Positions 21,289-34,769 are shown, counted from the first letter of the stretch. The stretch is DNA of 64,000 nucleotides from Mauremys mutica (GCF_020497125.1 NC_059081.1:21361105-21425104); one strand, 5' to 3'. Notes: generated by a model from the letters alone, not told the origin. Program-made: numbers and translations.

Positions 21289-22342
21289 TTTATACAATTC
21301 TGCTGCAGCTAAAACTGTCCTTGCTTGAAGAGTGGCTGTGTCTTGGGGATAATGGAGTTAAAGTTTGGTCTGCTGTGCAGAATTGCCTCGTCTGCTACTG
21401 CACAGGTAGTTTGTAGGTAATTTCTTAGATCACAGTATAGTTCTCACCCTCAGTCTTATTCTTGCATATGGGATGATCTGTTGGATTTATAAATGGTGTT
21501 GTTGTAACAGTGTTGGTCATAGGATAATGTTTCTATGTGGCTAACCTCCTTTCTAATATTGATGCTTTTTGAATGTAAACTGCAATTTTAATAATTAGCA
21601 TCCTTTGGATTCGTGGAGATAAAATCCCACACCAAATAACCTTCAGCAATCAAACCCAGTTTATTTCAGAGGTGCATGTGGGCATGTACCTCCTTTTTAT
21701 TCCCTCCGTTCTATACTACTATCAGTCTGCCTCATTTTCTCTAATCTTGCCATTTCTTTTTACATTTCCCTTTTTCTCTGCCTTTAAAATGCCATTTACC
21801 ACCAAGACTTCACCTTTCCCACCAGCTTCACATCACTACCTACATCAGTTTCATTAAGTCCCTCTGCACTATAAGCCCAGGTGAGATTGTGAACATCACA
21901 AGTTTTCACTGCTTTTTTCTCTCACCCAACCCACTGGTATTACATACAGATACTAGTAATAGCTGGGAGAGACATCTAATAAAGTACAAGCAACTCGCTG
22001 AGTGACTTCTGTCTTCAATTATAGCGCAATGCTTGTGGCTTGTTTTATTTTTTCCCTTTTCCGTTTGCTGAAGTTTTTATTCATTTCTGTTGGTTTCCCA
22101 TCTCCTCCTCACCTTCAAAACCATTAAGTTTATGTTCAGCATTATTTCTAATTTCCCTCTTGCTCCTGTCTGAGTTTTGTCTGGTGTGTGTGCGTGTGTG
22201 TGAATTATAACATCTATTATATAGACCGCATCAATCAGAGGAGAGGGAAGAAACATTTTTTTTTTAAATTAGAATGTAAAGTGGGGGCAAGATGAGGGCT
22301 CTTTGGGCTACATCTCAAGCAGTATGCTTGGATTTTAGGGTT
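21289..22342. other. anonymous non-coding with one diverged duplication
   Basis: Apart from the block at 21427-21525 and a short (TG)n run at 22184-22202, nothing is recognised. Confidence 0.45.
21427..21525 (+). repeat. diverged 100-bp duplication, copy 2
   Basis: Counterpart of 19151-19248. It carries the head of the foldback SINE family (gttgttgtaacagtgttggtc) but none of its body, stopping after aggata. Confidence 0.7.
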
Positions 22343-22615
22343 AGGCTTCACTAGAAAGGCTTTGACAATAGAACTATACCAGCAGAGCCCCCAGGTGGAG
22401 TCGCAGCTTATATTGACATAAGATACTTTGCCAGAATAATTAATCCACCTCCTCAAGCAACGTAAGCTGTACTGGCAAAAGGACATTTGCCACTATGGCT
22501 TTATCTACACAGGGTGTTTTGCTAACACAGCTATGTCAGTCAGGGATATGGACTTTTTCACATCCCTGACTGACACAGCGATGCAGACAAAACTTTGTAG
22601 TGCATACTTGAGCCT
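22343..22615. mobile_element. MITE with internal hairpin
   Basis: Left end aggcttcactagaaagg, right end reverse-complementing to aggctcaagtatgcactac. Inside is an 18-bp stem with one mismatch (22530-22547 with 22562-22579) built on tgtcagtcagggat. Words such as ctataccagcagagcccc and caagcaacgtaagctgtac match a turtle MITE known to me. No coding frame and no clear target duplication. Confidence 0.68.
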
Positions 22616-22623
22616 AGAGACCA

Positions 22624-25600
22624 TGTGTGCAGAACTTTACAGATGCCATAGGCAGACAGATGAGATGCTGCTGTGACACATACCCTCTATCTCTACCTTT
22701 TTACACTGGAAGGTTTCATAGTTTCCCCTTCTTTTTTTAATATGATAAACCTCTTTTACCATATCCTTTTCGCAATTTCCTTTAACTAAAACATGTGTAA
22801 ACTGACAAAAGAGCAGATAATCAATTTTCCCAAGTGTATGGAAACTCATTTAAGTTTCCCTCTAATAATTTCTTCTATGGCCCTACTACATTACACCCCT
22901 TCTCATATTAAATGCAGATAGTTGTGATCAGGCAGATAACTTTCAGAAAAAGAAGTGATGCAGCAAGAGTTATTTCAGTTTCGACAGACTGCTCCACCTC
23001 CCGGGTCATGCATACATTAGCATCTGGTGAAACAAAAAGTAGATGTTGTGCCTGTGTTGAACTCGGCAAACTGCCTCATAAGGGAAGGTTTGTCCCCCTC
23101 CCCACAAGTTTTGAAAATGGTTGGGGGGGGGAACACTTGTTTCCTTTAGTATCTCCCTATAAGTCCAATTATTTATAAACATTTCTAACTATTCAATTTT
23201 TTAAAGTAATATGCATAGTCCTCTGTATGCATCTGTGGACTCTGCAATCACAGGCCTCCAGTTGCCCCACCAGCTCTCAGAGACCTCCAGTAAAAGCAAA
23301 ACTTTATGCAAATATGCCATTTTTACAATCATGTTCAAGGTATGAAGGGTGTTTTGTTTTATTTTACAAGGTCTCAATAGGACCTTATTTCAGCCCTGTT
23401 ATGATGCCAGGAAGACAACAAAATCTCAGACAGCCCTTGACCATTGCAAACTTTGATCAAGTTCATCCTGGAATACTACAGTGCACTACACATTCAAGAA
23501 ATGGATTATCACTGCTGATACCTGTACATGTCTTCAATTTATTCAAGCATTCAATTCTTCCTTCAAAACCCATTTTTGCTGGTAACAATGCCGTAACCAG
23601 CACTTCAATCTCTCAGATGAACATTTCTAAAGCCAGGTTGCTTGCTAGAAGGCTGTATTGTCACAAGTAGCTGCATTAATTAAGGTAGGAAAGCCAAATG
23701 CTTTTGTAGTTACTGATGCTTTGAAGGAACCTGAAGCTTTTGCAAGCAGCTTTTTTAGCTATCTCATTTTTTCACCTAGTTGTCATCCTGCCTTCTTGCA
23801 AGTGTTCTTTTCCCTGACCTAAAGTGATTTAAAATTTATCTGTGTTCAACAACTGGGAAGACTGCTTGAACGACTTGACATCTGTTTCCACATAGCTAGA
23901 GATCTTTCTGTCACCCCTGATCTAAGGCCAATTGTTGACATGCACAGAGATTCAAATGATTGTCAGATTTGACTGTAATCGGTATTTTGTAGAGCTCCAG
24001 TGAGCTGTTCAACAGAGATGCAATCTCTAGAGAACAAGTCCCTCAATGCACATGAGTACACTGACATTTATCCTTTAGGCCAGCTCTGCAGCCTGAATCT
24101 GTTCTTATTACAAAAAAAAACCAAACAAAAAATACAAAGAAGGGGGAAACAAAACAGAAAACAACTCCCCACCAAAAAAAACCCCAGAAAACAAAAAAAA
24201 AACCCTACCCACCTCAAATTGTGTGCTACCAAGCTTCAAGAACTCAAAACACTCTACAAGTGGAACCCTCAGATCTGATTCACATAGAGATCACAGTATC
24301 AATCTCACTGAGTAAAATTCACCAGCATGAGACCACTATTTCAAGGCCACTAAAGCACTGAAAATAAGACTTGAGTGGGACTTCAGTGACATTTTGGTCT
24401 TGTGTTGGACCTCTACACAGGAGAGAAATCTTGCCCATTCTGAACATGACTTTTCATTAGTTTGTGTCGGAGATATTGAAAGGAAGGGGAGGATGGAACG
24501 AACATGGAAAAATACTTTTCACATTTTTTCCCTTATGTGTCAGAGAAGGAAAGGGAAGCAGAGAGAAAAAAAAGAAAACAAACACTTCTGAGTGCCAGGG
24601 AGAGCCTTCAAGAGGAAAACATCAGAAAATGAAGTGAACCCAAAATAACACTTTTAAGGTCATTTTAATAGCATGAGGCACAGAGAGGGAGCAATTATAT
24701 CTGTAACTATTTGAGAAAGAAGGGCACCTTTGGAGAGAACATGGGAAAGAAGCATATCCCCTTAATCAGACCCTCTGCTCTTGAGATTAAATTAAAAGGA
24801 CCACAGCAATTTTCACCCCCTTTTGAGCTGTCTAATAAGGAACCAATGCAACAGCCACCAACCTTTAGCCAAGGAACAATTTCTTTAGGATTTCCTTTGG
24901 AGTCTAGAAGTGGTCAGTAGGAGCCAATCTTGATCAATTTACAATTCACTTTTTATCCTTTTGCCTGGAAACATATGGTCCTCTAGTGCCAAAGGCAGGC
25001 AAGACCCTGAATTTAAGTGAGACCCTGAGCCTGAGTAAACAAACAAAGAGATAAGGATGCAGAGAAGATGGAAATTATCGGACATGGACAAAGGTGTTAG
25101 AAATCAGCCAGGATATCCAAAGAGGGAGAAAAAAGAAACAAAGCAACAAAGCAACAAAAGGACAGAGGATAAATTGAAGAACAACCAGTACCACAGGAGC
25201 AGAAATAAAGATATTCCCAGGAGACTGCATAATTTAGCAGAACAATCTGATGAAAGAGCAGTGCTCTATCAGTCCAGCACCTGATTGGAAAGCCCAGCAG
25301 AAAGACAAAGGATTTAAAGGACATTATGACTGAATTACCTACTAGCTACAGGCTCTCCTGGTCAGGTTTGCAGAAGACTGGCCTGACTGTGTGAGGAAAT
25401 TTGCACTGTTCCTGACCAAACTGGACCTGCTCTGTGAATGAACAAAAGGCTTCAATCTCCAGTGCCAGCAATCCAGCACCATTAGTTTACTAAAAATAGC
25501 ATATATTCCCAAGCATAATATGAGGACAATAGTGGAATTACATCAATAGCTTTCAAAGGAACTTTGTGAGAAGGGAGACATAGTGCCTCTAATTCACTGG

Positions 25601-28149
25601 AAAGAGGCTGAAATAGCTTTTGACACCGACAGTGATAAGTGGCTTGTAATGTCAACGTGATAAAAGGAATCCTCTAAGCATGAATCCCATGGCACCACCG
25701 CTGCACTTAACAGCTCCAGCTATTCTGACTGGGCAATAGGTAGTTAAGAGAGCAAACGTGGCATACGTTTTGCCAAACTAGTTGAAAACTGTAAAATAAA
25801 ATACTGGTGTATTAGTTTTTATCTTTACCATCTTAGATTATCTGGCAGTAGAAGTGACGGTTGGGGCAACATTTGGACAGGGAGGAAATATATTGAAATG
25901 CCATACTTTTGAATAGGGCAGGAGTATTTTGGACATGAATTAGAAAAACAAGATTGCTTCCTACCAGTTTGACTGGATTTCCTGTGCACTTCGAACTTGA
26001 ATCTGTTTGTATTCAATTCAATGCAAGACTCCCATTGACTTCAATGGAACAGCATTCATTACATTCAGTAAAATGAGTAATTTTCAAAAGTCATCCAGAA
26101 GTTTTTCCCTACTGAATGCTGACCCCAAACCACAGCTTCCCTAGGTTGTTCAGAAGAAATCTCTTTCATTCTGCATAAAGTATTTTGACCAGTTGTGAAT
26201 TTATCAAATTGCTATGGGCCACAATCTGCTTTCCACTATTCTAGTGCACATCAGGGAACAGTACTTAGCCCTGTTAACTTCAAAACCAGAGAACATAGCA
26301 CAAACTAGTATTGACCATAGTATCTGTGCCGAGAGAAAATTCTGCTCTTCTAGATTATGAGAATATTAGTTAACCTGGAAAACATGCTCCCATAACTAAT
26401 AAGTAAAGCTGGCTAGAAAGTGAAACAATGTGGCAATTTTCATTTCTGTTTTTCCTTGAAATATATTTTCATCAAAGTGTTCTCACTGGTAGGGCTCTGC
26501 ATATTAGACTGATTTACGCTCACCGAAGTTAAAGCAGTACTTTTTTATTGCTGTTGGGTACTGAAAACTCATGTAATACCCTGGAGTACCTTTATTTTTT
26601 GAGAATCAGGTGAAGATGGATACTTAAGCACCAGACAGAATGCAGATTTGCTTTACTAGTTATGCCCTAAACTATCCCAGAGGCTTCCTGCAATATCAAT
26701 ATTTCAGGATCAGGTAGCTTAGTAACAAAACTGGAACAAGTTCAAGTTTAGGATCTGACTTTGCTAAGTATAAAGACTTCCATCTCAATTTTTATATATA
26801 ATCTATTTTACACATTACAAAAGAACACTGAAAAATATACTATAATTCATCATATCAGCCAGTGTCATTAGACAGAAACACGTACTGTTTAAGAAAATCT
26901 CTCTCTCCATAAAGGATTTAAGTAGTCAGAGATAAAATACCACTGTCATTTTTTTTAACAGCTGGTGTTAGTGTTTAGCACAGAGCTTACTGAATATAAA
27001 CAAGAAAAATGATATACTCTGCAAAACTACACAGAGTTTTAGATAGCTGAATAGAGTGGTGACTACAAGCAGTAATTCTAACTTTTTTAGGGTAAGATCT
27101 TATGCCATTTATGAAAAAAATCTTTTAATAATGTGTGGGAAAATCACTGTGACAATCACAAAAATAGCCAGAGGGAGATTATACAGTAACTCTTAAGATC
27201 TTTGAATTTATGTAATTTGAAATTACTATGCTAAGTATAATATTTATCAGCATTGGTTAAGCGCTGATGTCTTCCAGACACACAGTGATACCAAAAAGAT
27301 AGCTTGGTAAAGTTGAAAATCTTCCAATGGCTATTTTAAAATTCTGCTATTTTGTGCTATGTTGATTATTTCATAAAAATTTTACCTCCAGACCAGAATG
27401 CAGTAAGTCACAAGTATACATATCATGCACTATTCTACTGATCAAATTATATTACCACAGATTAAACAGGACTGATACAAATGCTGAAAGCTTCATAAAA
27501 TAGATTATGGTGTGCCTGTATAATTATATTGCATTATAGGTACGTGTACCTGATTTGCTTCAGCTGGTGCAACAATACAATATAATATACTGTTGTCTGT
27601 GAACATCACCATTGTTAGAAGAGTACACCAAAGTCTTTAGATACAACTGTGACTACTTAGTCCAACTAAATACTTTTTTAAAATTAGGTCTGTCATGATA
27701 CAAAGATGATAAACTAAATCAGAGGTAACTTCCAACCCCAGTGATTCTGTACATCAAAATAATATGACATCATTAATGATTCTGCTTATTGGAGATCATT
27801 AAAGCAATCAAAAGTTAAGAAAACAACATTTTAACAAATTCATGTTCAGGAGGCACCACATACCATTACTAGTTAAATTATTCACATGCACTTTGGACAA
27901 GAATCTGTTACCTTAGTGGCAAAACCACAACCCTTTCCCATGTGAATTAAAGCAGATCTCCCCTAGATGGAAATAATAATAATAATAAATAATGCACCTC
28001 ATCGTGAAATATGGGTGGAAAATTAAAGATGGACCAAAACATGGGTGATTTTTGTTTCACAGAACTTCATCAATCACACACTGAATTTTCAAATATCTAA
28101 CAATAGGTGACTTGGATCAGAATTTCAAAAAATGTTTTCCTCTGAATCC
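22624..28149. other. long anonymous stretch, mostly AT-rich
   Basis: Holds no interspersed repeat that I can name over 5.5 kb. Low-complexity parts are an A-rich tract at 24110-24205 and (AAT)n at 27972-27989. The word cccattgacttcaatgg near 26031-26047 is a palindromic fragment of an amniote repeat. The frame at plus 23227-23670 (147 codons) has no recognisable domain and is not preceded by promoter or splice structure that I can defend. Confidence 0.45.
24110..24205 (+). repeat. A-rich low-complexity tract
   Basis: Runs of A broken by C and G. It encodes a spurious Lys-rich frame. Confidence 0.85.
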
Positions 28150-29117
28150 CTAAATTCCAGTGAAGAATGGGGGAGCTGATGCATAGTTCTGGAAAACAGA
28201 TCTCATCTGGAAAACAGAGTGCAATTCTGCTCTCCCACGTTTAAGAAAGATGGATTCAAACTGAAACAGGTGCAGAGAAGGGCTACTAGGATGATCAGAA
28301 GAATGGAAAACCTAGCTTAAGAGAGGAGACTCAAGGAGTTTGGCTTGTTTAGCCTAACCAAAGGGAGGCTGAGGGGTGATATGATTGTTCTCTATAAATG
28401 CATTAAAGGGATAAATACCAGGGATGGGGAGGAATTATTCAAGTTAAGCAGCAATGTTGGCACAACAACAAATGGATATTAACTGGCCACCACAAGTGTA
28501 AGCTTGAAATTAGATGAAGATTTCTAACCATCAGAGGAGCGAAGTTCTGGAAAAGCCTTCCAAGGGGAGTGGTGGGTGATCAAAAACCTAACTGGTTTCA
28601 AGACTGAGCTTGGTTAATTTATGGGGACATAGTAAGATGAGATTGCCTACAGTGGCATGTGGCTCATCTGTGACTGCTAATAGCAAATCTCTCTAATGGC
28701 CAGAGATGGGACACTAGACGGGGAGGGCTCCGAGTTACTACAGTGAATTCTTTCCCATGTATCTGCCTGGTGGGTCTTGCTGACATGCTCAGGGTCTAAC
28801 TGATGCCATATTTGGGTCAGGAAAGGGAAAGAATTTTTCCTCAGGTCAGACTGGCAGAGATCCTCGGGGGAGGGGAGATTTTGCCTTCCTCTACAGTATG
28901 GGCACAAGTCACTTGCTGGTTTAAACTACAATAAATGATGGATTCTCTGTAACTTAAATTATATAAATCATTATTTGAAGATTTCAGTAACACAGCCAGA
29001 GGTTATGGCTCTATTATAGGAATGGGTGGGTGGGTGAGGTTTTATGGCCTGCGATGTGCAGGACATCAGTCTAGAGGATTATGATGGTCCCTTTTGGCCT
29101 TGAAGTCTATGAATCTA
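28150..29117 (+). mobile_element. CR1-type LINE 3' end, old copy with long tail
   Basis: Encodes in broken frames VQFCSPTFKKDGFKLKQV, QRRATRMIRRMENLA, RRLKEFGLFSLTKGRLRGDMI and LYKCIKGI, the CR1 reverse transcriptase C-terminus. A long 3' untranslated part follows, ending in gatggtcccttttggccttg and agtctatgaatct. This terminus differs from those of the other CR1 copies here, so it is another subfamily. The minus-strand frame at 28677-28907 is a shadow. Confidence 0.85.
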
Positions 29118-29398
29118 AATAAAGGACAACTGAGGGAGACTACTTTTAGTTTTGCATAACCTTGTTGGCTGGGGGTTTGGTTTTGTAAAATGGAGTTTTA
29201 CTCTTGTAAAGCAACAGTTGTTCAGATTTCGGTCCCATTTTATCTCAAGTGAAAGATCAGGGATAGGAATACTTCAGATAACCAGTTCCAGTTAGAGCAA
29301 TCTCTGTACACAACTGTTAACAAAATCCATGCAATGCCATTATTAACTGTTCAAATAGTATGTGCACATGCATGATATATGTAACTGCAATAGAAAGG
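29118..29398. other. anonymous non-coding
   Basis: No feature recognised between the CR1 and the LTR-like sequence. Confidence 0.4.
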
Positions 29399-29403
29399 GA
29401 GAG

Positions 29404-30100
29404 CCTGAGACATGAGGCCAGGTATAAAAGGCCTAGTGTAAGGCCTGAAAAGGCCTAAACAGAGTCAAGTCCTGCTAATATAAAGCAGAGTTAGCAAAAG
29501 CCAGGCTGTGAGCAGAAGTCAGGCCCTGTGACAAAAGACACCCGCTTGTAAGTTCACAGAACCTGGCAAGAACAGGGCAGGTATTCCAAAGAACGCAAAT
29601 ATTTCTAAGACGTTCTAGGCACAGGACACTTGCATAAACACATTCCACAGGGATCATATCAGAACACCCTGATACAAGGTTAGGGTGAATCCCCAAAGAT
29701 GATACAAGGATACACTGACCCCTTTTAAAGATAGGGTCACGATGACAGGGTAATGGATAAAGATGTTTTAATCAAACCAACATGTACAAGGTAAAGGGTG
29801 GTAACTAACCACGCCACAGGGGAATACGTAACTTGTTTGTATCAGTGTATAAAAGAGGAGTCACAGAGGGGGTGTCAATGTTCAGCAGAGGGGGGAAATG
29901 GAAAGTCCTGCCATTCACTGAGCCAAGACCTTGGTAACAGGCATACATGTCTTATCCCTGTAGAGTCTGCCGGGTGCTGTTACTGTGGTTCGTTGACAAT
30001 AAACCTGGCCTTCGCTACTGAACCATGTTTGTGGTCTTCTTGGGCAGTTCAATAGAGGTCTGCTAGGTCAGCTATCTGCACAGACCTGGTGTGGCACACA
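29404..30100 (+). mobile_element. LTR-like sequence, probable solo LTR
   Basis: About 700 bp with a promoter-like tataaaag at 29848-29855, an aataaa at 29998-30003 and a U5-like end (ctgcacagacctggtgtgg ... cacaca at 30100). The spacing of TATA box and polyadenylation signal (about 150 bp) fits an R region. A gagag pentamer sits at 29399-29403 and again at 30101-30105, a possible 5-bp target duplication, although the left end then lacks the usual TG. A second tataaaag at 29423-29430 is probably chance. No internal retroviral genes adjoin it. Class unresolved. Confidence 0.58.
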
Positions 30101-30105
30101 GAGAG

Positions 30106-30106
<1 letters not shown>

Positions 30107-30147
<41 letters not shown>
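30107..30147 (+). repeat. (AC)n microsatellite
   Basis: About 20 uninterrupted dinucleotide units directly downstream of the LTR-like sequence. Confidence 0.97.
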
Positions 30148-30148
<1 letters not shown>

Positions 30149-30385
30149 CTGACAAAGGTAACCAGCTACTTTGTCTGCTAGGTCTTCACACTTGAAATTT
30201 GCCTTGTATCTCTTCAGTTAGGCAGCGCTGAGGTTCCTGAATGTTTGTATATGTGGAAGTTTACTATATATTTCAGATGTGCAAGTTATGTGTAAAGTGA
30301 TAACAGGCTAGTGTAAATAAAATTTGCATAATTGTTCAGGGGCTTTTGGGGTACTTTAGCTTTGTATCATTCACCGTATTTGCTG

Positions 30386-30478
30386 GGCCTGATTTTCTTT
30401 AAATTTACACTAGCATAAATCATGAATAACTCTACTGAAGTCAATGGAGTTATACCAGTGTAAATCCAAAATCAGCCA
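30386..30478. repeat. palindromic amniote MITE-like repeat
   Basis: The left end reads ggcctgattttc then atttacac. The right end, reverse-complemented, reads ggctgattttggatttacac. The centre holds actgaagtcaatggagtta. I know this order as a common amniote repeat. It is 93 bp and has no target duplication that I can see. Confidence 0.62.
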
Positions 30479-32639
30479 GAATATAATCTCCCTGCCTTTG
30501 GTTTTATCTTTTATATTGTGCCTGGTTTTGGGGAAGGGAGGAGAGCTGATTGATGATAGCTGACCTATTCATAATGAACAATATATAAAACAAATCTAGA
30601 CCTTGTATGAGATAGTGAATTATCCATGAACAGACTTCAACTCAGTCAACTTCTTCGTTAGTCCAAATTATCAAATAAATAGCTTATGTAGAATATTTTA
30701 CTCCATGGGTTTCCACAAACACTTTGCCATGACAGTTTGCTATTTATCTTGGTGCTGTCTGATTGACCATCTAAGTCACATGACCTTTTTTTGGCCTCAA
30801 GTTTGGACCACTCTCAATTCCCCAAAGAGCTTGGACAATAGCGACATGAACACTCACACAAATAGCAATGCATACAGATATACGCATCACTTTCTTTCTG
30901 CAATCAATTTTGTGAACAAAAATCTGCCTTCATGAATGTTTGCAGAAAGAAAATAAAAGGCCTCATGGCTACCAAAGTCAATTCATAGGATTCACTGTAA
31001 TTGATATGGGCAAATACTTTTCCCCCCCCTTATTTGCCTTGCTCTAATTGCTGATGTTTCATGCTACTTTGATTTAAAATAAGAATGAAATTAAGGTCAC
31101 TAGTAATTCAACAAACCACCTTTATCTTTCAAAGGAAAACCTGGAAATATTCAGGGCAAATCAATTTTGCTATACAAAGTTACTGGGGTGCAAACAATAT
31201 GGCATGCTTGGACCCTGGTTGCAATCTGAGCATTATAAAGAATTATATTAAAGCTGATTGAAATCCTAATTCACATATTAACAAGTCTCCCCCCATTTAG
31301 TGTTCTAATGTTTTCCCTACCTAGTCATTTCACATTTATTAGAAATTTGTCTTCTAATTACTCAATCAATTGAGAAAGAGGCTAAATTTTGTCAAATGCA
31401 TTTATCACTATGACCTACACTTTCAAAAGTGAGTAGTGATTTTGGTGAAAAAGTTTGATGGGGACTGGTTGTCAGAAAATGGTGAGTCCCTGCTAGCTGC
31501 AAATCAGGCCCACTGAAGGTTTCTCACGTTGGTCACCCACAATTGTATTATCTAAAATCATCAATCATTTAAAAACTTTAGGCTTTTTTCTCTAGCAGAA
31601 TCATCATATGAAGCAGGCCTCTTGAAATCATTATGGCAATACTCATACACAGTATGTGATTTCAATTCTAAACCATCTCTGGTGTAGAACAAATCCTGAC
31701 TACTAAGATCTAAATACAATTATGTCTTCTAGATACATTACACAGAAAGTAACTATACAATTGAATATATAAAGTCCCATCAAGGTCTCATTTGTACATG
31801 CTGACTTTCCCTATACAAAATTATATGAACTGACATAGGGAGCTTTTTACTGAGACCTGGCAGCTGTCCAACAGCTTCAAACTAAAAACAAGAACTGAGG
31901 ATGCTGTAATGCATTTTAATTTCCATTGGATTTCAAAACAGGACATTTTCTGTCCTCTGCTCAGGTTATTTCAGAACATGGGGTTGAGCATGCAAATCTA
32001 TGGCTGTTTCATTCTGACAGGTGGTTTGCATTTTCAGTTACTGTATCTCTTCTCTTCTTTCCTTTTTGTATCTTTGTTGGTCTTTTAAATGCTTACATTT
32101 TTGCTGCAGTCTTTGGCTCCTGATGCTGTAAATAGTAATAGGACTCCTTTATACTTTATTTTTACTGTTTTCTCTAGTCTAATGATGCTCAAATAACTTT
32201 ATTATTAGCCTTTACTCATCTTATGTATATGAGATATCACCTGTTATTTTTTAAATATATGTTTTGTAAACAACCCATTTTTTTCAGGGATTCCCGGTCT
32301 ACTTTCCCATTCTTCTCAGAGTATACAATTCTACTTTTAAATTCATTTGCTACAGTAGGTGGCCATCTGTTAAGAAAGGAGCATCAAGACAAAATTTAAG
32401 AATGGACTACAATGAGAGAATCCTTTTAAAATATTCCATTCTGAAGAGCTTCCATTACTAGCATTCTCGAAGTTGAACATTGATAGATTGGTGGATATGT
32501 ACTGTAGATTGGGAGAGGTTGAGCGTTCCCAGTACCTATGTAGAATGTAGTTATAGTACAAATGTAGGACAAATATTTACCCAATATGGTTATTATGGGT
32601 TTTAGGCAACCCAGTTTTAATTGGTGACAAAGCATTCTC
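30479..32639. other. AT-rich anonymous sequence
   Basis: No repeat family or coding region recognised. A C run lies near 31023. Confidence 0.45.
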
Positions 32640-32755
32640 AATCAAGGGGATCCAGCAATGGAATGAACTTCCAGAGGACCTTAGGTGCACCTAGAAGCTG
32701 ATCATCTTTAGGAAACAGTGCAAAACCTTCCACTTCAGAAACGTCTTTCCACCAT
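32640..32755 (+). mobile_element. C-terminal fragment of a non-LTR retrotransposon
   Basis: The plus strand reads IKGIQQWNELPEDLRCT, a stop, then KLIIFRKQCKTFHFRNVF and a stop. The WN-LP-LR...F+...K order is the typical C-terminus of CR1/L2/Rex1-like LINE second open frames. It differs from the CR1 versions elsewhere in the window, so it may come from another clade. The fragment is short. Confidence 0.5.
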
Positions 32756-32805
32756 AGCAAGAACGTCATTCACAACATTGACACTGCCTAACCCTCACCC
32801 CCAAC

Positions 32806-32941
32806 CAGGGCCGGCTCCAGACCCCAGCGCCGCAGGCACGTCTGCAGGAGGTCCACCGGAGCCGTGGGACCGGCAACCGCCAGAGCGCCCCCCGCGGCGT
32901 GCCGCCCTGCTTGGGGCGGCACAATTCCTAGAGCTGCCCCG
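32806..32941. mobile_element. hAT-like MITE, agggccggctc family
   Basis: Left end cagggccggctccag, right end reverse-complementing to cggggcagctctag. Flanks cccccaac (32798-32805) and acccgaac (32942-32949) match at 6 of 8. The GC-rich interior includes ctgcttggggcggcac. It shares ends and word content with 58037-58230. Non-autonomous. Confidence 0.76.
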
Positions 32942-32949
32942 ACCCGAAC

Positions 32950-34769
32950 CCCAAACCAACCTCCTACTCAGTGACAACCTCCACTCTCCCTCCAAAAATA
33001 AAATATCAAAAATCCTACCCCAAGCATGCTAAAAATATAGAAGTGACAGACTCCAGTATCCACTAGGGACTCTCCTATTGCTATCAATTTTATATGGAAA
33101 GTGCTCAGATACCATGGTGATGGCCAACAGTATAAAGAGTTAAATACTTCTACTACATGGTATGTGGCATGTGTATACTGTAGAAGAGTTTCAATAGATT
33201 AACCGAGTAAGCCAGCTGGAGGGACAACTGCAAAAGGTAAGTACTCCAGCATAAACTAGGAGTAACACCCTTGAAGTAAATGAAATTGCATGGTATTAGA
33301 TGGTATTAGAATCTGGCCCCCAATTTTTTTTCTTATTTTTATAATATCAAAATATATTTCCAAGTCCTTCCTGAAAGGCTGAGAAACAAGAATTGCACCT
33401 CTTCACATTCCAATTCCTGTTCTGTGAAATACAGTCCTGTGGTAGATGCAACCACCTCTGAAATCTGGTGCTAGCTGAGAGCTCTAATATTTAGCACATA
33501 AAATGCTAACTATAATTTGAAAGGACCATTTCCCCCCAGAAAGGCATCCTACATAAATTAGTACTTCAGGAAACAATGATAAAGCACCCATGAAAAACTA
33601 GTTTTGTAATCAGTAGTGTCAGATGTCTCCTTTTTCAGCGGGATTGGATTTTACGTGGATATCCAGACTTTGGGGCAGCTTTTCTTCTCCATCTAAGATG
33701 AGCTTGCTACAGGAGAGTCAAGGGGCTATTCAGGAGTTGGTTATGGCTTCTGGATGTGCTAGACCCGGCCTGACTGAGACTTAGAGCAGCCTAGGGACAG
33801 CAAATAGTTCTAGAGGACCATACACTAACTGAGGATCTATGAAGCAAAGCTCTGCCCCCTGTACCCCTTTTTTTCCCCCAAACACCTTCTCCTTACTTTG
33901 ATATGCTCCCTACATGAGGGTATCTGGATAGGTTACTGCAGGAACCGGCTTTGGTAGCTTTATGCCAGCTGACAGCTGCCTAATCCACCAAGAGAATTCC
34001 GTGCCAACCATTTACAACCTGAATATATTTCCTATGTGATGCCAGAATGTCACAAAGGAACCTGATTGCAAGTGAAATTCTCACTCTGCCTCTGTAGCTT
34101 CTTATATATTATAGTGATTTACAGGAACAAACTTTCTGGTCCATGTAGCCATGACATTTTAGCCTTCTTTCTGGGAAAGAAATCCATACAACCTTCTATT
34201 GGATCCAGCCTTCCCAAATATTTTTGAGTGCTGCAGTGTGCTCAGCACTGTACATAAACACAAGGAAGATTCAAATAACATTTTTTGAAGAAAAAAAGTG
34301 TACAAGTGCGTATTTTTGAGAAGGTTTAAGATTTTATTAAAGAGTAACAGCGGAAAACAATTAGAACAGTATAGAATAATTTGGAAAGCCTATTTGCCAG
34401 TCACTTACACTACTGTGAACTTCTGCTGCCAAGTCCCTCTAAATGACAACAGTTTGACTGGTAAATTGTAGAGCTACAAAAACTCTTCTTTGGAATCTTC
34501 ATTAAAAGGCTTTTAGCTCTTCCTTAGCTTACTGCATGTTTTTGTTTTGTTTGCCTGTTTGTGTGTAATTGCATGCAATTTGTAACTGCACCATCCTCTG
34601 TAATTAAATAAGCTACTTTTCTTAGTGGGAGAATGGTGCAGCAATCACCAAAGAATGGCATGATGGAATGGCTTGAAATATTCATAATATACAAAATCAA
34701 CAGGAATTTCCCGCTTATATAAAATGATTACATATATATAAGAATGAGGTCCTGTCAATTTCTGTATGT
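32950..34769. other. anonymous non-coding
   Basis: A tggtattaga doublet lies near 33291-33310. A short old retroposon fragment (gctcagcactgtacataaac) lies near 34238-34257. A perfect 14-bp palindrome aattgcatgcaatt sits at 34567-34580. Nothing else is recognised. Confidence 0.45.

Noticed and set aside
23227..23670. 147-codon plus-strand frame
   Set aside because: No motif, no compositional difference from its surroundings, and no promoter or splice context that I can defend.
29423..29430. TATA box near the start of the LTR-like unit
   Set aside because: The second tataaaag at 29848 has the right spacing to the polyadenylation signal; the first would leave no U3 region.
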